In this document: one piece after another, positions 44,401 to 56,654 of the stretch | Numbering within the stretch: position 1 is the first letter of the stretch | Layout: every line of letters starts with the position of its first letter | Assembly (NCBI RefSeq): GCF_051020985.1 | Contig: NC_134999.1 | Coordinates: forward strand, 34,071,160-34,135,159 | Direction: 5' to 3' | DNA: 64,000 nt | From: Nomia melanderi | Taxonomy: Eukaryota; Arthropoda; Insecta; Hymenoptera; Halictidae | The notes under the pieces: generated by a model | Seen by the model: the letters and a program-made list of their open reading frames with translations, nothing else | What the model was told of the DNA's origin: nothing | The model's database searches: none | Translations under genes and position numbers: made by a program

Positions 44401-47400
44401 TAACCACCGGGCGATTATTCACGATCGAAAGATCGTCCGGCTAACAGGTTAAAAGGCGTTAACAGTCTCTCGGGACTTTTCATGCGGAAGAATCACCTTT
44501 AATATCACGATGAAGCTTCCGCTCGCTGTGAAGATAATCCAGCCCTTTGAGCACCTCGCGCAATATCACCGCGATGTGCATTTCCTCGAAGCTACCAGCC
44601 TTCATCAAGTCCAGGGCCGAGCCGCCACCCAAGTACTCCATAATAATCCATAGTTTCGTACCCTGCAAACAGAACGAGAAAGATTCCCGTTATACGCGCA
44701 TCCGGGTAAACGCTTTGTCTGGGAACTTCGCCGCGAAATTGCGCGGCCCGTAATCTTCCCCAAACTTTCCCCCGAAATCGCCGGCATCATCCCCTAATCT
44801 AGGGGACATTTGTTCGGAGGCAGCTAATGGAAATAAATCCTCTCGTAGGAGGATTCGATTAACGAGTACAAGCGATCGACGGAGCGTGCTCGACTCAGAC
44901 GTCATGGGACTGTCGGAAGAAGAGCGGACAGGGTCGACGAACTCATTGGTCAAGCGATCCTGTCACTGCTATTTCCAATGGATTCTTCGACTGTCCATCG
45001 GCAGCTTTTCGCAAATTACGTTTGCCGTCCGCAAACGGCGCGACCTCGCCGGCAACCATCAATCTTTGTTGCCGTAATGGCCGCGCCAACGTTAGACCGC
45101 ACCTTCGCTGATAATTATATCCGACATCGATGTCCAACTCGGCGAGCTGCCGGCCTTATGCACCGACAATAAGGCTCGATACACGCTTGGTTATCCGATA
45201 ATCGACGGACCGGCGATCACTGGCTCGCACAAGGATGTCCAAGATTCGCGCTCTTTGGTCACCGGCCCGTGAAAGGGGAATCTCGGCGGATCGTCTTCGG
45301 CGGAAAAACGATCGTCAAGGTGACGCCGCGTCCGCGGGAGCAAATAAGCTGGATCGGTCTTGGCCTCTCGCGGGACTGTTCGAAACTTCCATAGGGAGCA
45401 ACCGGAAAGAATCAAGAGACAATAAACCGACGCTATTAGTTCGACTATTCCGAGGACGATTCCAAATCGATCGACGCTTCGGTCGGACCTTCGTCCGCCG
45501 AGTTCAGCTGAATTCCTTCTTAGGCTTCCCACGGCCAGTAACAAAGTTGTTTGAATGACTTCTCCTCTTTAGAACCGTCGAGTCGGCAAGGTGACTTTCT
45601 TGAATTCTTCTATAGAAACTCTGAGCGCGCGTCTGTCGAGATGCAGTTTCTCGGAGGACTGTCAGCCTTCGTATGCTACTAATTTCCAACTAATTACCGC
45701 AACAAAACTCGCGGCACCTTGGAAGGAGGCTGCCAAGACACCGGTAACAACTCCGGCGCGCCTGGCAATGATAGAACGCGAGAGATGCATTTTCAGCGTT
45801 AAATCAAACGCAAGAACCTCTTCGAGTACCCTCGATCGCCTCTCGATCGTGTATCAGCCGTCAGGACGGACGCGAAGCTGACAGGTACCGGCACTTTATG
45901 GGGTATAATTTTCACGTGGCTAGCGCAGGGTGTCCCGGGCCGTCTAGTGTGTTCGCATTCATGGCGCGGGGTCGAGCGTGTATGGTCGCCCATAAAATGG
46001 CACCATTTATCATCGTGGTACGGTCAGAAGGCGCGACGCGGCGCGGCGTGGCCGGGGCTGCGCGTTTATTCTCATGTAGATCCCCGCGTCGACGTAGGTG
46101 GCCAGGCTCGCGAGGGTTCGTTCAACCCGGTTTTCAACCAGGCCACTTCTCGCTGAGACTCAACCGGGGGGGGTTGCTAAATCATTCCCCTATCCGGCAG
46201 ACACTTCTTCCCTCTCTTCGAGAGCCGGGAACGGGGCGGACGGAATAAACGCGAGCCACGGAGAAAAGCATTACGACGCTTTTCTTGGATTTCACTCAGC
46301 CGTCCCGGCCGTTCTTGTTCCTTTTTACGGCGAAGTACTCCCTCCGGACGGCACGCGGAGGAAACAGAGATACGCGTCGTTTCCGCGGACTGCCGTGTCG
46401 TTGCCGTGTCGTCCCCGTGTCGCGGGAGAAGTTACCGTGCTAACCCTTTGCGCTCGACAATTTGTCACTAGAAATGTTCGATTTATTTTCATGAGACACA
46501 GATGACGTTTTTTAACACGTTCACACCGCCGCTGGAATTTCCGCTCTTTCCCATTTGGCGGCTGAATGCTCCGAATTGATGAAAATATCGAAATGATCGA
46601 TAATTACCAAACCACTTGACGACATATTTGATGCTATACCGTCTAATGAGCTATCAATGGTACACGCCGGCGTGAACGTGTTAAAACTAACTTAACGCGG
46701 AATCTATTCACAAAGTAAGGGGAACAATGGTACTTTATTTCCACATGACAGGTATCGACAGATTACTCGAGACTTCAAATACGAAATTTTACAATTCTGA
46801 TGCACCAATCAGATGACTGAGAGGCACCTTTGGAGTGCAAGCTAAAGCGACGTGGTTGTCGCGAGAATTCTTTTTAGACGTCTAGAGAAATTGTTTGGGA
46901 CTCATCGAATGGTAATTGCGAGCGTTCAGCAATGATGACGAAAATAGGATTCGTGCAACGAGTAGCTTAGAGAACATCTCGACGATCGTTACGTTTCGAC
47001 TTCGATCCATGATTATAAAGGTATCAAGACTTCCGTGCCCGGTGACAGGGGTGAAAGGTCTCTGTATTTCAAAACGAGGAAGCATCTCGGCCGGAATGTT
47101 GCTCGTGGCCCGCTGAACCGCGGAGCGCGCTGCGAAATGCAACCCCTGAATACTTTCATCCGCCTCTTTTTCGTAGGGCGAGAAGAATGATATCTTTTCT
47201 TTTGGTTTCGCGAGTGGGCGGGCCAGCGCCGCGAGGCAGTTTTAATTAAGGAGGACAAACAGACACGCCCGGGAATAATTACTCGCGGTTCTAATAAGCG
47301 GAAACTACCCTCAAAATAAAACGGGCCGGCCCGGCCGACCGACGCGCGAATTTTCTAACGGCCAAGCGATTCTCCTCGCCGTTCGTCGGTCCGTCGAGGC

Positions 47401-50400
47401 ATTCCAATTTCGTTTTCGGCGGGACGTGCGTGGCCGACGGGGAGGCCGCGGCCCGATAAACCCGGCGCGAGTGATTAAAACAACATACGACGTTAATCCT
47501 ATCGTAGCCGTCGGCGTTTCCGTTCGTCGCTTTCACCGCGCGCAGGCCCCCGCTTGTTCTCGCGATTCTTTTATCTCGCGAGCGAGCGGGGATGGTCGCT
47601 GAATGAACGGCGAGAGGGAGAGAGAGGGAGGGGGGAAAAAGAATCCTTTTCAGTTTAATGAATGTCGCCCCGCGTTAAAAAACAGCGCGTCACGAGCGTG
47701 TCACGTCTGGAACGTCGCATTCAGCCGGGCCGCCCGGAGAACGCGCGGAAAACGACGACCTATCGAAACGAGCAATCTGCTGTCGATAAACAAACTTTGC
47801 GACAATTCCGTGTAATTCGCGCGTAACGGGGAACGTTCACTCGTTAACCGGGCGCGTTGATCAATGGCAAATGAATTCTATGGGTTTCGAAAGATTGAAT
47901 CATTTGAAAATGTCTGGCAGCGAGATTCTTCCGGCGACAGGACAAAATGGAGTGTACGAGTTAACTCGTTTCTACTAATACGTTTTTTAAGTCTTTGCCG
48001 ACAAATGTCGACATTTCGGATGAAATGTTCATTCTTGGAGGACTGAGTTGCAATCGAATGATTGAATTATTCGAACAGCAACAGATCAGTATGTAGTTTC
48101 CTTTTTTTGTTATTTGACACTAGGTTTACGGGCATTTATTGTCTTCATTTTATTATTCCTAAAAGAATTGATGCTCGTTTATTAGATTGTGGAAACTGGA
48201 GATTCGATAGTAGGTAATTGGGGTACAGTGTGATCGCATCAATCAAAATCGCCGTAAACATTTACAAAATAATATTTGTAAAATCCAATATGCGTCAATT
48301 TGACGCGTTCCGTAAACCTAGTGTTAAATAATCGATATATAATTTAACTTCATCTCCTGAAGCTTTTGTACGTTTCAAAGAATCTTCGGCCGCAAAGGGT
48401 TAAAGTATGAGTCCCTTTGGCTCGCAATCGACTAGAAATTTCTGAGACAGGATTATCATCGGCTATTCCTATGTTAACAGGGAAGGTCTCGGTTGACTGG
48501 TAGTCCAGCCCGCCTTTTCTTCAATTTCCCTTCGTCCCCGGCCAGCGACAGACCCCGACAAGACACGGCGCGAAACTTCTCTAACAAGTCGTATCGAGTC
48601 CCTGTTTCTCGGCAACTTTGCCGGAAATCGGGGAAACCCTCCCGGCAACTGCTAATGGATTAACTTAACCGAATGTTAGTGTTCTATGGAAACAGCGGAA
48701 AACTCTTAGCCCGCCGATCGCTGATTCTTCACTTTGGACTCGATGGATTGTAATAAATTCTTTATTCCAGAATCATCGTATAAGAGATAGCAACGCAGTT
48801 GAGTCATGCATTCCGGATAGGCGAAGCGTAACGACGACTTACATTGAACGTCGGCTAAATTTCAGCTGCTAAAAACGCAAGCTTCGGTGATTATATTGAT
48901 AGTTTTAACCTTTTTAACTCTGTAGGCTCCAATATTGCACCAGTTATAATATTAAATATTTTAATGAATCTTCAAGAAACTACCAAAAAATTATTCGATT
49001 TTCCGCATATGCAAATTTTGTGCTAAGGAAAATAAAAGATCGACGAAACGTTATAGCATTTCTAATTTTCAGTGGACGTATCACAAAATTATGTGGAGTG
49101 CTAAGGGTTAAACATCGATTGAACCAAAATTTCTAACTTACGGAAGAGTATAAGGAATTCGATTTTGTAAATTTTACTTTGAATTTGTGTTATACATATC
49201 AAAAATGTTACATGAACGTAGGATTAGCAATTAAACGATAGATTAAATATCACGCATTATCGCGGGGCCGGCGCTCAATGCGTTAACGCGTCGGATCGAT
49301 CGATCTGCGAGCGCGATATCGGCGGCGTTCTTTTTCGCGCGGAACGCGGGGAGGAACAAACGCGACGCGGAGAGCATCGTCGAGCAAATATTACACGATT
49401 TCCAGTCCGTCGCACCGGCGAAAGGTAAAAAGAGGAGAGGCCGGCCCGTTTTCGCGTGGTTGTCGTCGCCCGTAGAAAAAGGGAGAGGAGGACCGGCGAA
49501 CGAATGAGTGATTAATGGCCGATTTTGCGTCTCTGTCGCGCGTCTCCTTTTGTTCCTCTGTTTCGCGAAACGGCGGGCATGCAGGTGGCAGTGATGAACG
49601 ACGCGACGGAATTAATCCGTGCCGCTACCATATTCGGGGCCCGAATAGGCTGTTCCTCGGACTCGAGCAAAACGCGGAATTAAACGTCGATAAATCGACG
49701 GTGGAGCAGCGGACGCTCCCGCGGGAGGACGGGAGGCTAAATGCCGCGAGGATAAACGCGCGAATCCTCTCGGCTAATACCTGACACGAGCAGCGACTGC
49801 AAAAAGTATCCCGCCGAATACAGGCGAGCCTCGTTTATCCGGTTTAATTGGGCCACTAACTGCCTCGATAAATAGGCAAAAAGAATCACCGCGCCCTCAA
49901 AATTCGACCAAGTATTACGGTATAATTGAATCGAGACTCCGGAGGATCCCGGATCGCGAAAAACACTCGGTTCACCGAGCACGCGTTCCTTCCACCTGTC
50001 GCCCGCCTCGTTAATCGTCGCACTTCGACCCCCGTCGCGCGAGCAATTAGAGAGGCATTATCGCGTCATCGGGGACAACTGAAACGCCGGCATTTTTCAT
50101 AATTTAATTTGAATCCGAACGGAGCGTCTGCCGCGGCGAGCCTTTTTTCAATTCCTGCCGGTCACGACGGGTTGAGCAACGTTAATCGCGCATCACGATG
50201 GGGGAGTTTTTATAGAGAGGAAGGAGGAACGTCGAATTAATCGCGGGGTCTGTCGACAGCGGCCGGCGCGCACGGGATGAGAGTGAAAGCGGACAATTTC
50301 CGCGGGTCGTCAATTACAGGTAATTGCCGCGGAACGAGGAAGACGCGACCGCCGCCGCCGCGGGAAAGAAATTCATCGTTGTTTGGGCGTCGCTGTGCCG

Positions 50401-53400
50401 CGGATCTATTCTTAGATCGGAGCCATTAGGAAATTGGCCGACTAATAATAGCGGTTCGGTCGCGATAAATCGCGTCGGCGTTACGTAAACGCTCGTCCTC
50501 CTTAGCGCGCGTCCCTTTTTTTCTCCCTTTCGGCGGCCTGTAAAACGGTTCGTCGCGGTTATTAATTATGCCGCGGTGGCTTTAAAAGGAAAGCGTTTTG
50601 CCATTGCCGGCGCTGATCCGCTTAACCCACATACGGCCGCCGCGAGGACAGCGCTGGAGGAATGCGCAAGCGATTTTTTCGTCCCGCGTGCAAGCGAAAA
50701 GCCGCCGTTCACGGTGCAGCCAACAGAACCGAGCGTCTCCGCGTAAATCTGTCGAGCATCTCGGCGCGTTCCGCGGTTTCCGCGTTAGTCGCGGGTCCAA
50801 ATAACCGGGCGATCTCATCGGACAGCCGCGGATAATCCCCCGAGAGCCGTCTGCTCGCGACGATACAGGAAATCAACCGAAAAACCCTTTATCAACGGCG
50901 ACAAATCTTCCCGCGATCCTCTTTATCCTATAAATCCTTCGTCCCCTCTTCCGAAGACCCGCACCACCGTGGCCGATAGGTTTACCCGAACACTAGCCGG
51001 TTTAATGCGATTCCTTGGATCCGGGCAGCCTTCGCGAGCTTAATTCCTTCAGCCGCGACAGAAGCATGCGTCCTTTGTCGCGGCGATCGATTATTAAGGA
51101 CGCAAGGACGGCGGAATCGTAATTCCACGGGAAACGAAAGACAGAGAGAGAGAGAGAGGGAGAGGAGCCGGCCGTTTAGCATCGGAGGCCGAGCAACGGG
51201 TCGCGTAATAAGCGTCCAATTAGATTTACTCGTTCATAAAAGCCCGAGATGCTCGTTCCGTCAGTCTGAGCACGGCGCGCAAGTGCGCGGCTGCGGAGAA
51301 TCGTCTTTTGTTCCGTGGAAACAATGAAGCGAGCGTAATGGGGGTGAGAGAGAGGGAGAGGCAGCGAGAGACGAAGGGGTGGGTAGTTGCTGCTGGCTGC
51401 AGGATCCGCGACGACTGGATGCCGTCCCGATAATGCGTCGCGAATCGCCGCGGCTTCGTCGCGCCGATTCGCCGGCCGGAGAAAAAGTCAATTTCACGAG
51501 CTGACGAAATCAATTCGCGGACAATGGACCTCGGTGGACGCCGGCTCGCTGGCCAAGTGCTCGATTGTCAATTCGACGGTTTGTAATTACTCGTGGAAAG
51601 CCTGAACTCGTCGCAGGGGAGGGAAAAAAGGGGGAGAAAGAGGCATTGAATAACGACGCTCGGGGAAGACGGGGAACAACGCTGAACGGCGTTCACGGAG
51701 CAGTCCGACACGCGGTACCGCCGGGAACAATGATAACCCGTCCCGAGGGGGCGGGAAAACGACGCGAGGGCAGCGAGAAGAGAATTCACGACGAAACGCC
51801 CCTCATCATCCGCGATGCATCCGGATTGAGAAACGTTAAGGTGTGTCGCGTCGAAGCGCGACCGACTGCTATTGCTCGCCTCGACCTACCTACCGTCGAG
51901 ACGCGCGTCTCCGACATCGGCGCGCGCGCGATCCGGGGGAAAAATACAGACCTCCGGCATTCTCATTCGCGATTTCGAAATTGGACGAGACGCGGCAGAA
52001 ATTCCTCGCCGAGAATCACCGTGACGCACCGCTTCCCATTTACGTGGAAACTTTAAGCCGCGTCCCCGGCCCCGCGCGCCGCCGCGCTCTCGCTGTTAAT
52101 CTAGCCCCCACCGCTCCTCTCGCGATACTTCGTTCTGATTCATACTCCGCGAAAGCTTGTTGGGGGTTTTCTTGATTATTGCGGGATAAACGGCGTAACA
52201 ATGATACACCCGGAGTTTTTCAGCTATTGAAACTCCGCGGGACGCCGGTGAATGCTGATGCTATAAGAACGTTGTCCGGATTCATTGCGGCATTCTAACC
52301 GTTTGGTATTTTAATGCGACGTTGGCCGGGCATTGTACAGGATACAAGTTAACTCGTTTCTTCTGGCTGACCGTTTCAACCTGCTGAGATATCGACGGGG
52401 GATTGCACCGTGTACCGAGGGTGTAATCGGAGACTTTCTACGGCGCAAATATTTGCGTGTAAAAGCGAAGCTTCATTAATGAAATGCGTGGAGGGTGGCC
52501 GGCGGATTCGCGAAAAACGAGAACGAGGAGAGGGTAGCGTAGCTGCGGCCACGGTAGCGCGAGAGCACGCAGGAGGAGTGTCTCAATAGGCCGATAACTG
52601 TTGTTGACCAAGCTGATCGACTTAATAACAGTTCCCGGAGGCAGGAAGACCTCGCTGCGAAGAGGAGACGCGCGGGGACGAGCGGGTGCACCCGTTATGC
52701 GATGACATCAGGCGCGTAGATGTCCGCGTAGGCATCCGATAGCCTCGTCGAATACTTTCTTCCTCGCCCCGGCGATTATCGCGGATGCGTCATTGATCCG
52801 CTGCACATTGCACGAATGTCCAGGACGCGTAATAACCATTCCCGACTGTCGCCTACGGAATGGCGAGATAACAGGACTTTAAGGACCTTCTTGCCGACGA
52901 CTCGAAACGGACGGAGTCCAGACGTCCAATGGCTACCTCGGGCCTAGAGGGCAAGGCTTAATCGCGTTGCTCGAGGAAACAATGCCTGGATAACCATCGA
53001 TACTAATTACAGCCGACTCTGTACACGGTAATCCCCGCTTAACCCTCTTCTCTCGAGATGCGACACTCTTATTAATTACTTCCAAAGCACGCATCGGAAA
53101 ATGTCGACTATTTCTAATGGAAAACATCCGGGAGCAAAGGGTCAATCTTTGAAGATTCTTCGAAGCATATGAGACCTTCAACATGAAGCTAAATTATATG
53201 TCAACTGGTTAATTAATAGGAAACAAAGAAAACTACGTGATCTCTTGCTATTCGACCAATTACATGTGTCCACGACTTAGTCTTCCAAATCTGAGCATCT
53301 CATCTCGAAATTCCGACGTCCGTCTGCAGGATTAATAGCCTCATTCTTCCAGTTAATTGAAGCAGCATCCTCACTGACTCCTCTAATCGTAGGAACCTTC

Positions 53401-56400
53401 CGTAGCCCGACGGTGGCCGGTTCTCGAAAAAGCTGCCTCTCCCGATAACGGTTGCCGGCGTGGTCCCGAGACGCCGATAAAACGCGGACTGTATTTACGA
53501 GCGAGGGAATTTATTACGGTTTAGCGCGATATCGTTCGATACACGCGTCGAAGAATACGATCGACGGGCCGCGGGGGCGAGCGGGGAATAGATCCTTGGG
53601 CGTGGAACGAGCAGAAAGGAGGACGATGGGAAATGAGATCTTGTAGGCGAGCGTGAGGAAATCTCCGGAAGTGCTTTTGTTCGGTGTCCCGCGCGGCTCT
53701 TTCCGCGGCATCGGCGGAGGAGAGGATAGATATCGAGAGGAGAATGAGATTGCGGAGGACGGAGGATCCTTTTGTGCGCGCGCGGCGCTGTGATTAATGG
53801 CGGCACAATGGCCGCGTGCCGTGGGATATAATCGTACGCAACACACGCGGACCACGGGATCGGTTTAATGCCGTTATTGCCGTGCCGTCGCCGTTGCCGT
53901 CGCCGCCGCCGCCGACGCCGCAGCTCTGCGATTCCCGCAAAAATCAATAGCGAAGACACGGCTCGCGCGTGACGCAACGCTCGTAATCTTGCCGAGATAC
54001 CTTGCTGAACGAGCGAGCCGGGGATTATTCCGGTTAAACCGTTCCGCTCGCTGGAAATTCTTCGGTTCCCGGGCAAACCGAGGGAACCGGCAGGGAGCCG
54101 GAAGAACGATTCCTTCGGCGCTGCTCGAGAGCTCGTTCGATATATCGATCTCGCCCTTATCTCTGGAGGACCGCCGATTATCATTCACCGATATCTATTT
54201 ATTCGTACGATTCATTTGTCTGTAGAGCGATCTTCCCCGGCAGATGGGCTTGAATGAGAGAGCCATCAGCCTTGAGCAACTGTCAGGCGATAACAAGATC
54301 AATTCAAGGATTTATTCATTCACTCCGAGCACGTTATACGTCGCTCGAACGTGATAAATAAAGTTGCAGTCGAAAGCTTGTCACTCTACGATCAGCGACC
54401 GGTTAACAAAGACGTTCGGCTGGAATAAGCATGAAAGGGGTTATCCTTGAGATACGAATCGCTAATCCCGGAGACCAAAGGGAAGACAGACGAAGGAGAG
54501 AGGAAAAATTCGCTGGCAACGATAACGGCTAGCTCTGGCCATGCAATCTCGTCCTTATCGGTGCGGCTACGCTCGGAAGACTCACTCTCGAATCCCGCAG
54601 TCGCGATCGGAGACAATGCCGGCGCGATCGGCATAAGATAGCTGGCGGATCCGTGGCGGTTCGCGGCGGAACGCGGGCGAATCGGAACGATCGTTATCCG
54701 CGATGGCCGGGGATGAAGGGGAGCACAGGCGGGGAGCGTTAATTGCGAGACAGGGGTAGAAACAAGCCGGCCGATTCTCTCGCGGGAGAGAGAGAGCGTG
54801 GAACGAGGAAACGGATTACAGTGGCCGCCCAAGCCCCCCTTCGTTTCCGGGCTCGGGAAGCGGAAAATTGAGATGATTACCTATGAAATGAAGCGGGCCA
54901 CGGCGCCCCGATATTAAGCCCCTCCGAGAACTTTCCTTAATGACCGCGCGAAACGGTCATTAGCGATCGTTAGTTACCCATCCGGCTGTCCGCGGTTCGA
55001 TCCGTGAACACGGTCCACGGGGTGCTCTCTCGACGACGGGATCCGGAAACGGATGTTTCCGTCGCCGTCTTCGCGCAACCGATACCGGTAATCCTGCACG
55101 GAAACAGGGGACCGAAGTATCGGATCGACAACGGTATCGCGAGACGGTCTGTTCGAAAGGTCTGCCCGGAACACGCACAGCTGCGCGCGTTTGCATAGCT
55201 CCCCGTTCACCGGCGGTACCTGGTGAACCATGACAAGCTGCATTCTGCGTGATCCCGGCACGCTTTCGTCGGCGCTCGGGACACGAGACGCGTTTAAGCT
55301 TGTCTTGTTGCATTGTTCAACGGCCGGTGCTATTTGCGAGCTCATAAAGCGGTCAGCCGCGCGCAGGTTCAACGGCGGACCGCCGCTGCATTCCTTCTGC
55401 TCGCCGCGACCCTGCTGCGCGAAAGGTTCCGCGTCGAAGTTGAAAATTAATTGATTATTCGAAGTTTCGAGTGGTTGTTACGAGACATTTGTTTCCATTT
55501 TGTTCGTACGCGAGAGCGAAGCTCGATCGATTCTACTCGACGAGATTTTATCGTCCGTCAGAGCGAGATCGTTCCTGGAATAGCCCGGCACTGGCACGCT
55601 TAACCTCGTCGCAGGAAGCGGAAGCCAGCGCGCGACACCGTCGAGCCGGAAGCGACGGTTAACCGAGCGTCAAGCCCTTCCTATTCTTCGCGTATGAAAA
55701 ATGATGGGGGCGTATCGGCGGAGTTGCACCTAACGGTGAATCCGCGTCGCAAATATTGTCGGGGACCAACGGGTCGGAACGGCGACAGAAAGGAGTGGCT
55801 CCGCGGACAGTTTTTCGTGACGCGCAGCGCACGCCGCGACACGGTTTTTTTCACGGCCGACACACGCGCGAGAACCGACCGCGGCGATTTTTGCGCGAGC
55901 CTCGGTCGACCGCGATCGCGAGCCGCCTCGCGCGACCTGCGGTTTCCGTTTCGATCGTAAAACACGCGGCCGGGCCGAACCGCGGTTGCATTATTCGCGA
56001 AGCGACCCGGACGTTTACGCGGAGTTCCTAATGGCGCGGCGCAATCTTCGCTGAATACTCCGGTTGTTCCGCGGAATTAGCGGCGCGAGAAAGGCGCGCA
56101 ATTGCGAGGCCACTCGCAAACAGAACCGAAGCGGTAAACACTTGAAATTCTGACGCAGAGGCGCGACTGACAAAGAACTTCCCCGACGAAAGAAGTTTAC
56201 TGTGCCGCCGCGGAGAGCGTAAGAGAACCGGCAACGAAGGTTGAGTAATTCTTTCCTGGCGGTCGTTTCTTCTTTGAGGTGCAGATTCCGCGGGGAACGC
56301 GGCGAGAAAAGTTTGCCGCGAGTCTGATTCGACGTTGGAAGGCGGGAGAGGGTTAACAGGCTAAGAGACGGTATCGCCTGAGACGATCTGTAAGACGGAG

Positions 56401-56654
56401 GAAACGGTGGATCGCGATCGAACGCTTACCTTGAGATAGGACCCGTAATACTTGGTGACGTACGGGCTGTCGCACTGTGACAGCACCATGATCTCCTGTT
56501 GTATATCTTCGATCTCATCCTCCGCCTCCTCGAGATCGATGATCTTGATGGCAACCACTTGCTGGGTCCTATTGTCGATCCCTTTGAACACCTCGCCGAA
56601 GCTACCCTTCCCGATCCGTTCTTGTTTCGTGAATATCAGCTCGGGATCCACCTT
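41186..56654 (-). CDS. GckIII: Germinal centre kinase III (STK24/STK25/STK26 family); 8 coding exons, first exon not found
   Basis: Coding segments: 56654-56430, 44662-44497, 44205-44048, 43553-43368, 42952-42807, 42695-42431, 42245-41856 and 41416-41186. All phases agree, giving about 588 residues. The kinase domain is complete from IGKGSFGEVFKGID through VAIKIIDLEE (catalytic Lys), HRDIKAANVLLSE, LADFGVAG, the activation loop KRNTFVGTPFWMAPE, and ADIWSLGITAIELAKGEPP to NRPTAKELLKF. A long charged linker follows, then a C-terminal helical module (AIEELRSAFETAERNSPGMA). In vertebrate family members this module binds CCM3/PDCD10. GckIII kinases act with CCM3, STRIPAK and MO25 in polarity, Golgi function and tube integrity. 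The initiator exon lies upstream of 56654 or beyond the window. Confidence 0.95.
41856..42245 (-). CDS. GckIII: GckIII exon: charged linker with RGD minisatellite, start of dimerisation helix
   Basis: Acceptor AATTTTTCAG|TCC. It encodes SRPHEAAPPPPVDTREKRED, an R/D/E-rich stretch, about eight tandem RGD triplets, then HPRSAVLSGVVLPLLSE at GAG|GTTAGT. The hydrophobic end aligns with the TLSCLSMIITPAFAE helix of human STK26. It is 130 codons in phase 0. The linker is longer than in vertebrate members. Confidence 0.9.
42003..42092 (-). repeat. 9-bp coding minisatellite (Arg-Gly-Asp repeats)
   Basis: On the plus strand CTCTGTCTC-type 9-mers repeat about eight times with one- or two-base variants. 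On the minus strand they encode tandem RGD triplets within GckIII. Confidence 0.9.
42431..42695 (-). CDS. GckIII: GckIII exon: linker
   Basis: Acceptor GTTCGTTTCAG|G. It encodes EESKQDSDMDEPWIMTVKGP, HGKGSVVPMLPLDEQP and a glutamine/asparagine/serine-rich stretch ending GQAKHTP at CCG|GTAAGC. The segment EPW(I/S)MTVKG resembles the EWSFTTVR segment of vertebrate members. Confidence 0.9.
42807..42952 (-). CDS. GckIII: GckIII exon: end of kinase domain and acidic linker
   Basis: Acceptor CGTTTCAG|AGG. It encodes RPTAKELLKFQFIRKAKKNS and YLIDLIDRYKKWKSQRSEE followed by an acidic serine stretch, ending with two bases at TC|GTGAGT. It matches the family's YLxxLIDRxKxWK helix after the kinase domain. 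Confidence 0.93.
43368..43553 (-). CDS. GckIII: GckIII exon: C-lobe
   Basis: Acceptor GTTCCGCAG|GCT. It encodes ADIWSLGITAIELAKGEPPN, MRVLFLIPKNNPPQLTG and FKEFVEACLNKDPEN, ending AAC|GTGAGT. It is 62 codons in phase 0. Confidence 0.95.
44048..44205 (-). CDS. GckIII: GckIII exon: DFG, activation loop, APE
   Basis: Acceptor TTTTAAAG|CG. It encodes AANVLLSEMGDVKLADFGVA, then GQLTNTTSKRNTFVGTPFW and MAPEVIKQSAYDSK, ending AAG|GTAATT. The activation-loop threonine (KRNTF) and TPFWMAPE are intact. Confidence 0.95.
44497..44662 (-). CDS. GckIII: GckIII exon: hinge to HRD motif
   Basis: Acceptor CTGTTTGCAG|GGT. It encodes GTKLWIIMEYLGGGSALDLM and EVLKGLDYLHSERKLHRDIK plus one base at the G|GTGATT donor. 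The catalytic-loop HRDIK is split from AANV by the intron. Confidence 0.95.
46441..46480 (+). mobile_element. Solo end of the TTAACCCTTTGC element family
   Basis: CTAACCCTTTGCGCTCGAC followed by TTTGTCACTAGAAATGTTC resembles the inverted right end of element C (TTTTTCACTAGAAATATTC after the terminal motif). No matching partner end lies within a few hundred bases. Confidence 0.45.
46512..46684. mobile_element. MITE-like element F, TTAACACGTTCAC ends
   Basis: Left TTAACACGTTCACACCGCCG. Right, on the other strand, TTAACACGTTCACGCCGGCG. 18 of 20 bases match, with TTAA at both ends. It is 173 bp with no coding capacity. Confidence 0.7.
48114..48327. mobile_element. MITE-like element G, TTAACACTAGGTTTACGG ends
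   Basis: Left TTGACACTAGGTTTACGG. Right, on the other strand, TTAACACTAGGTTTACGG. 17 of 18 bases match. It is 214 bp and AT-rich. The left TTAA has changed to TTGA. Confidence 0.7.
48381..48403 (-). mobile_element. Solo TTAACCCTTTGC-type element end
   Basis: CGGCCGCAAAGGGTTAA is, on the minus strand, TTAACCCTTTGCGGCCG, matching the family terminal motif. No nearby partner was found. Confidence 0.4.
48905..49111. mobile_element. MITE-like element H (degenerate ends)
   Basis: Left TTAACCTTTTTAACTC; right, on the other strand, TTAACCCTTAGCACTCC. The similarity is partial. It is about 207 bp and AT-rich, with TTAA at both ends. Confidence 0.4.
51140..51166. repeat. (GA)n microsatellite
   Basis: GA dinucleotides with one GGG interruption, within the GckIII intron. 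Confidence 0.85.
53039..53145. mobile_element. Short TTAACCCTTTGC-family element D
   Basis: The right end (TTTCTAATGGAAAAC, then GGAGCAAAGGGTCAA) aligns with the right end of element C at 24066-24100. The left end TTAACCCTCTTCTCTCGAG is the degenerate partner. It is about 107 bp, probably internally deleted. Confidence 0.45.
53881..53921. repeat. (GCC)n/(CGT)n imperfect triplet repeat
   Basis: CCGTCGCCGTTGCCG followed by CGCCGCCGCCGCCG, an imperfect CpG-rich triplet tract. Confidence 0.75.
56430..56654 (-). CDS. GckIII: GckIII exon: N-lobe, glycine loop and catalytic lysine
   Basis: Acceptor CTGTTACAG|AAG, then KVDPELIFTKQERIGKGSFG and VAIKIIDLEEAEDEIEDIQQ, ending YVTKYYGSYLK at AAG|GTAAGC. 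It is 75 codons in phase 0. The codon before DPEL is GTG, not a start. The family has about 10-30 further N-terminal residues, so a short upstream exon is missing. Confidence 0.95.

Larger units (their letters stand above)
44663..56429 (-). other. GckIII 11.8 kb intron, no gene recognised
   Basis: CpG-rich non-coding DNA with several small inverted-repeat elements (46512-46684, 48114-48327, 48905-49111 and 53039-53145) and single TTAACCCTTTGC-type ends near 46441 and 48403. A GA tract lies at 51140-51166 and a GCC tract at 53881-53921. Open frames are short and arginine-rich. None is supported as a gene. Confidence 0.55.
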
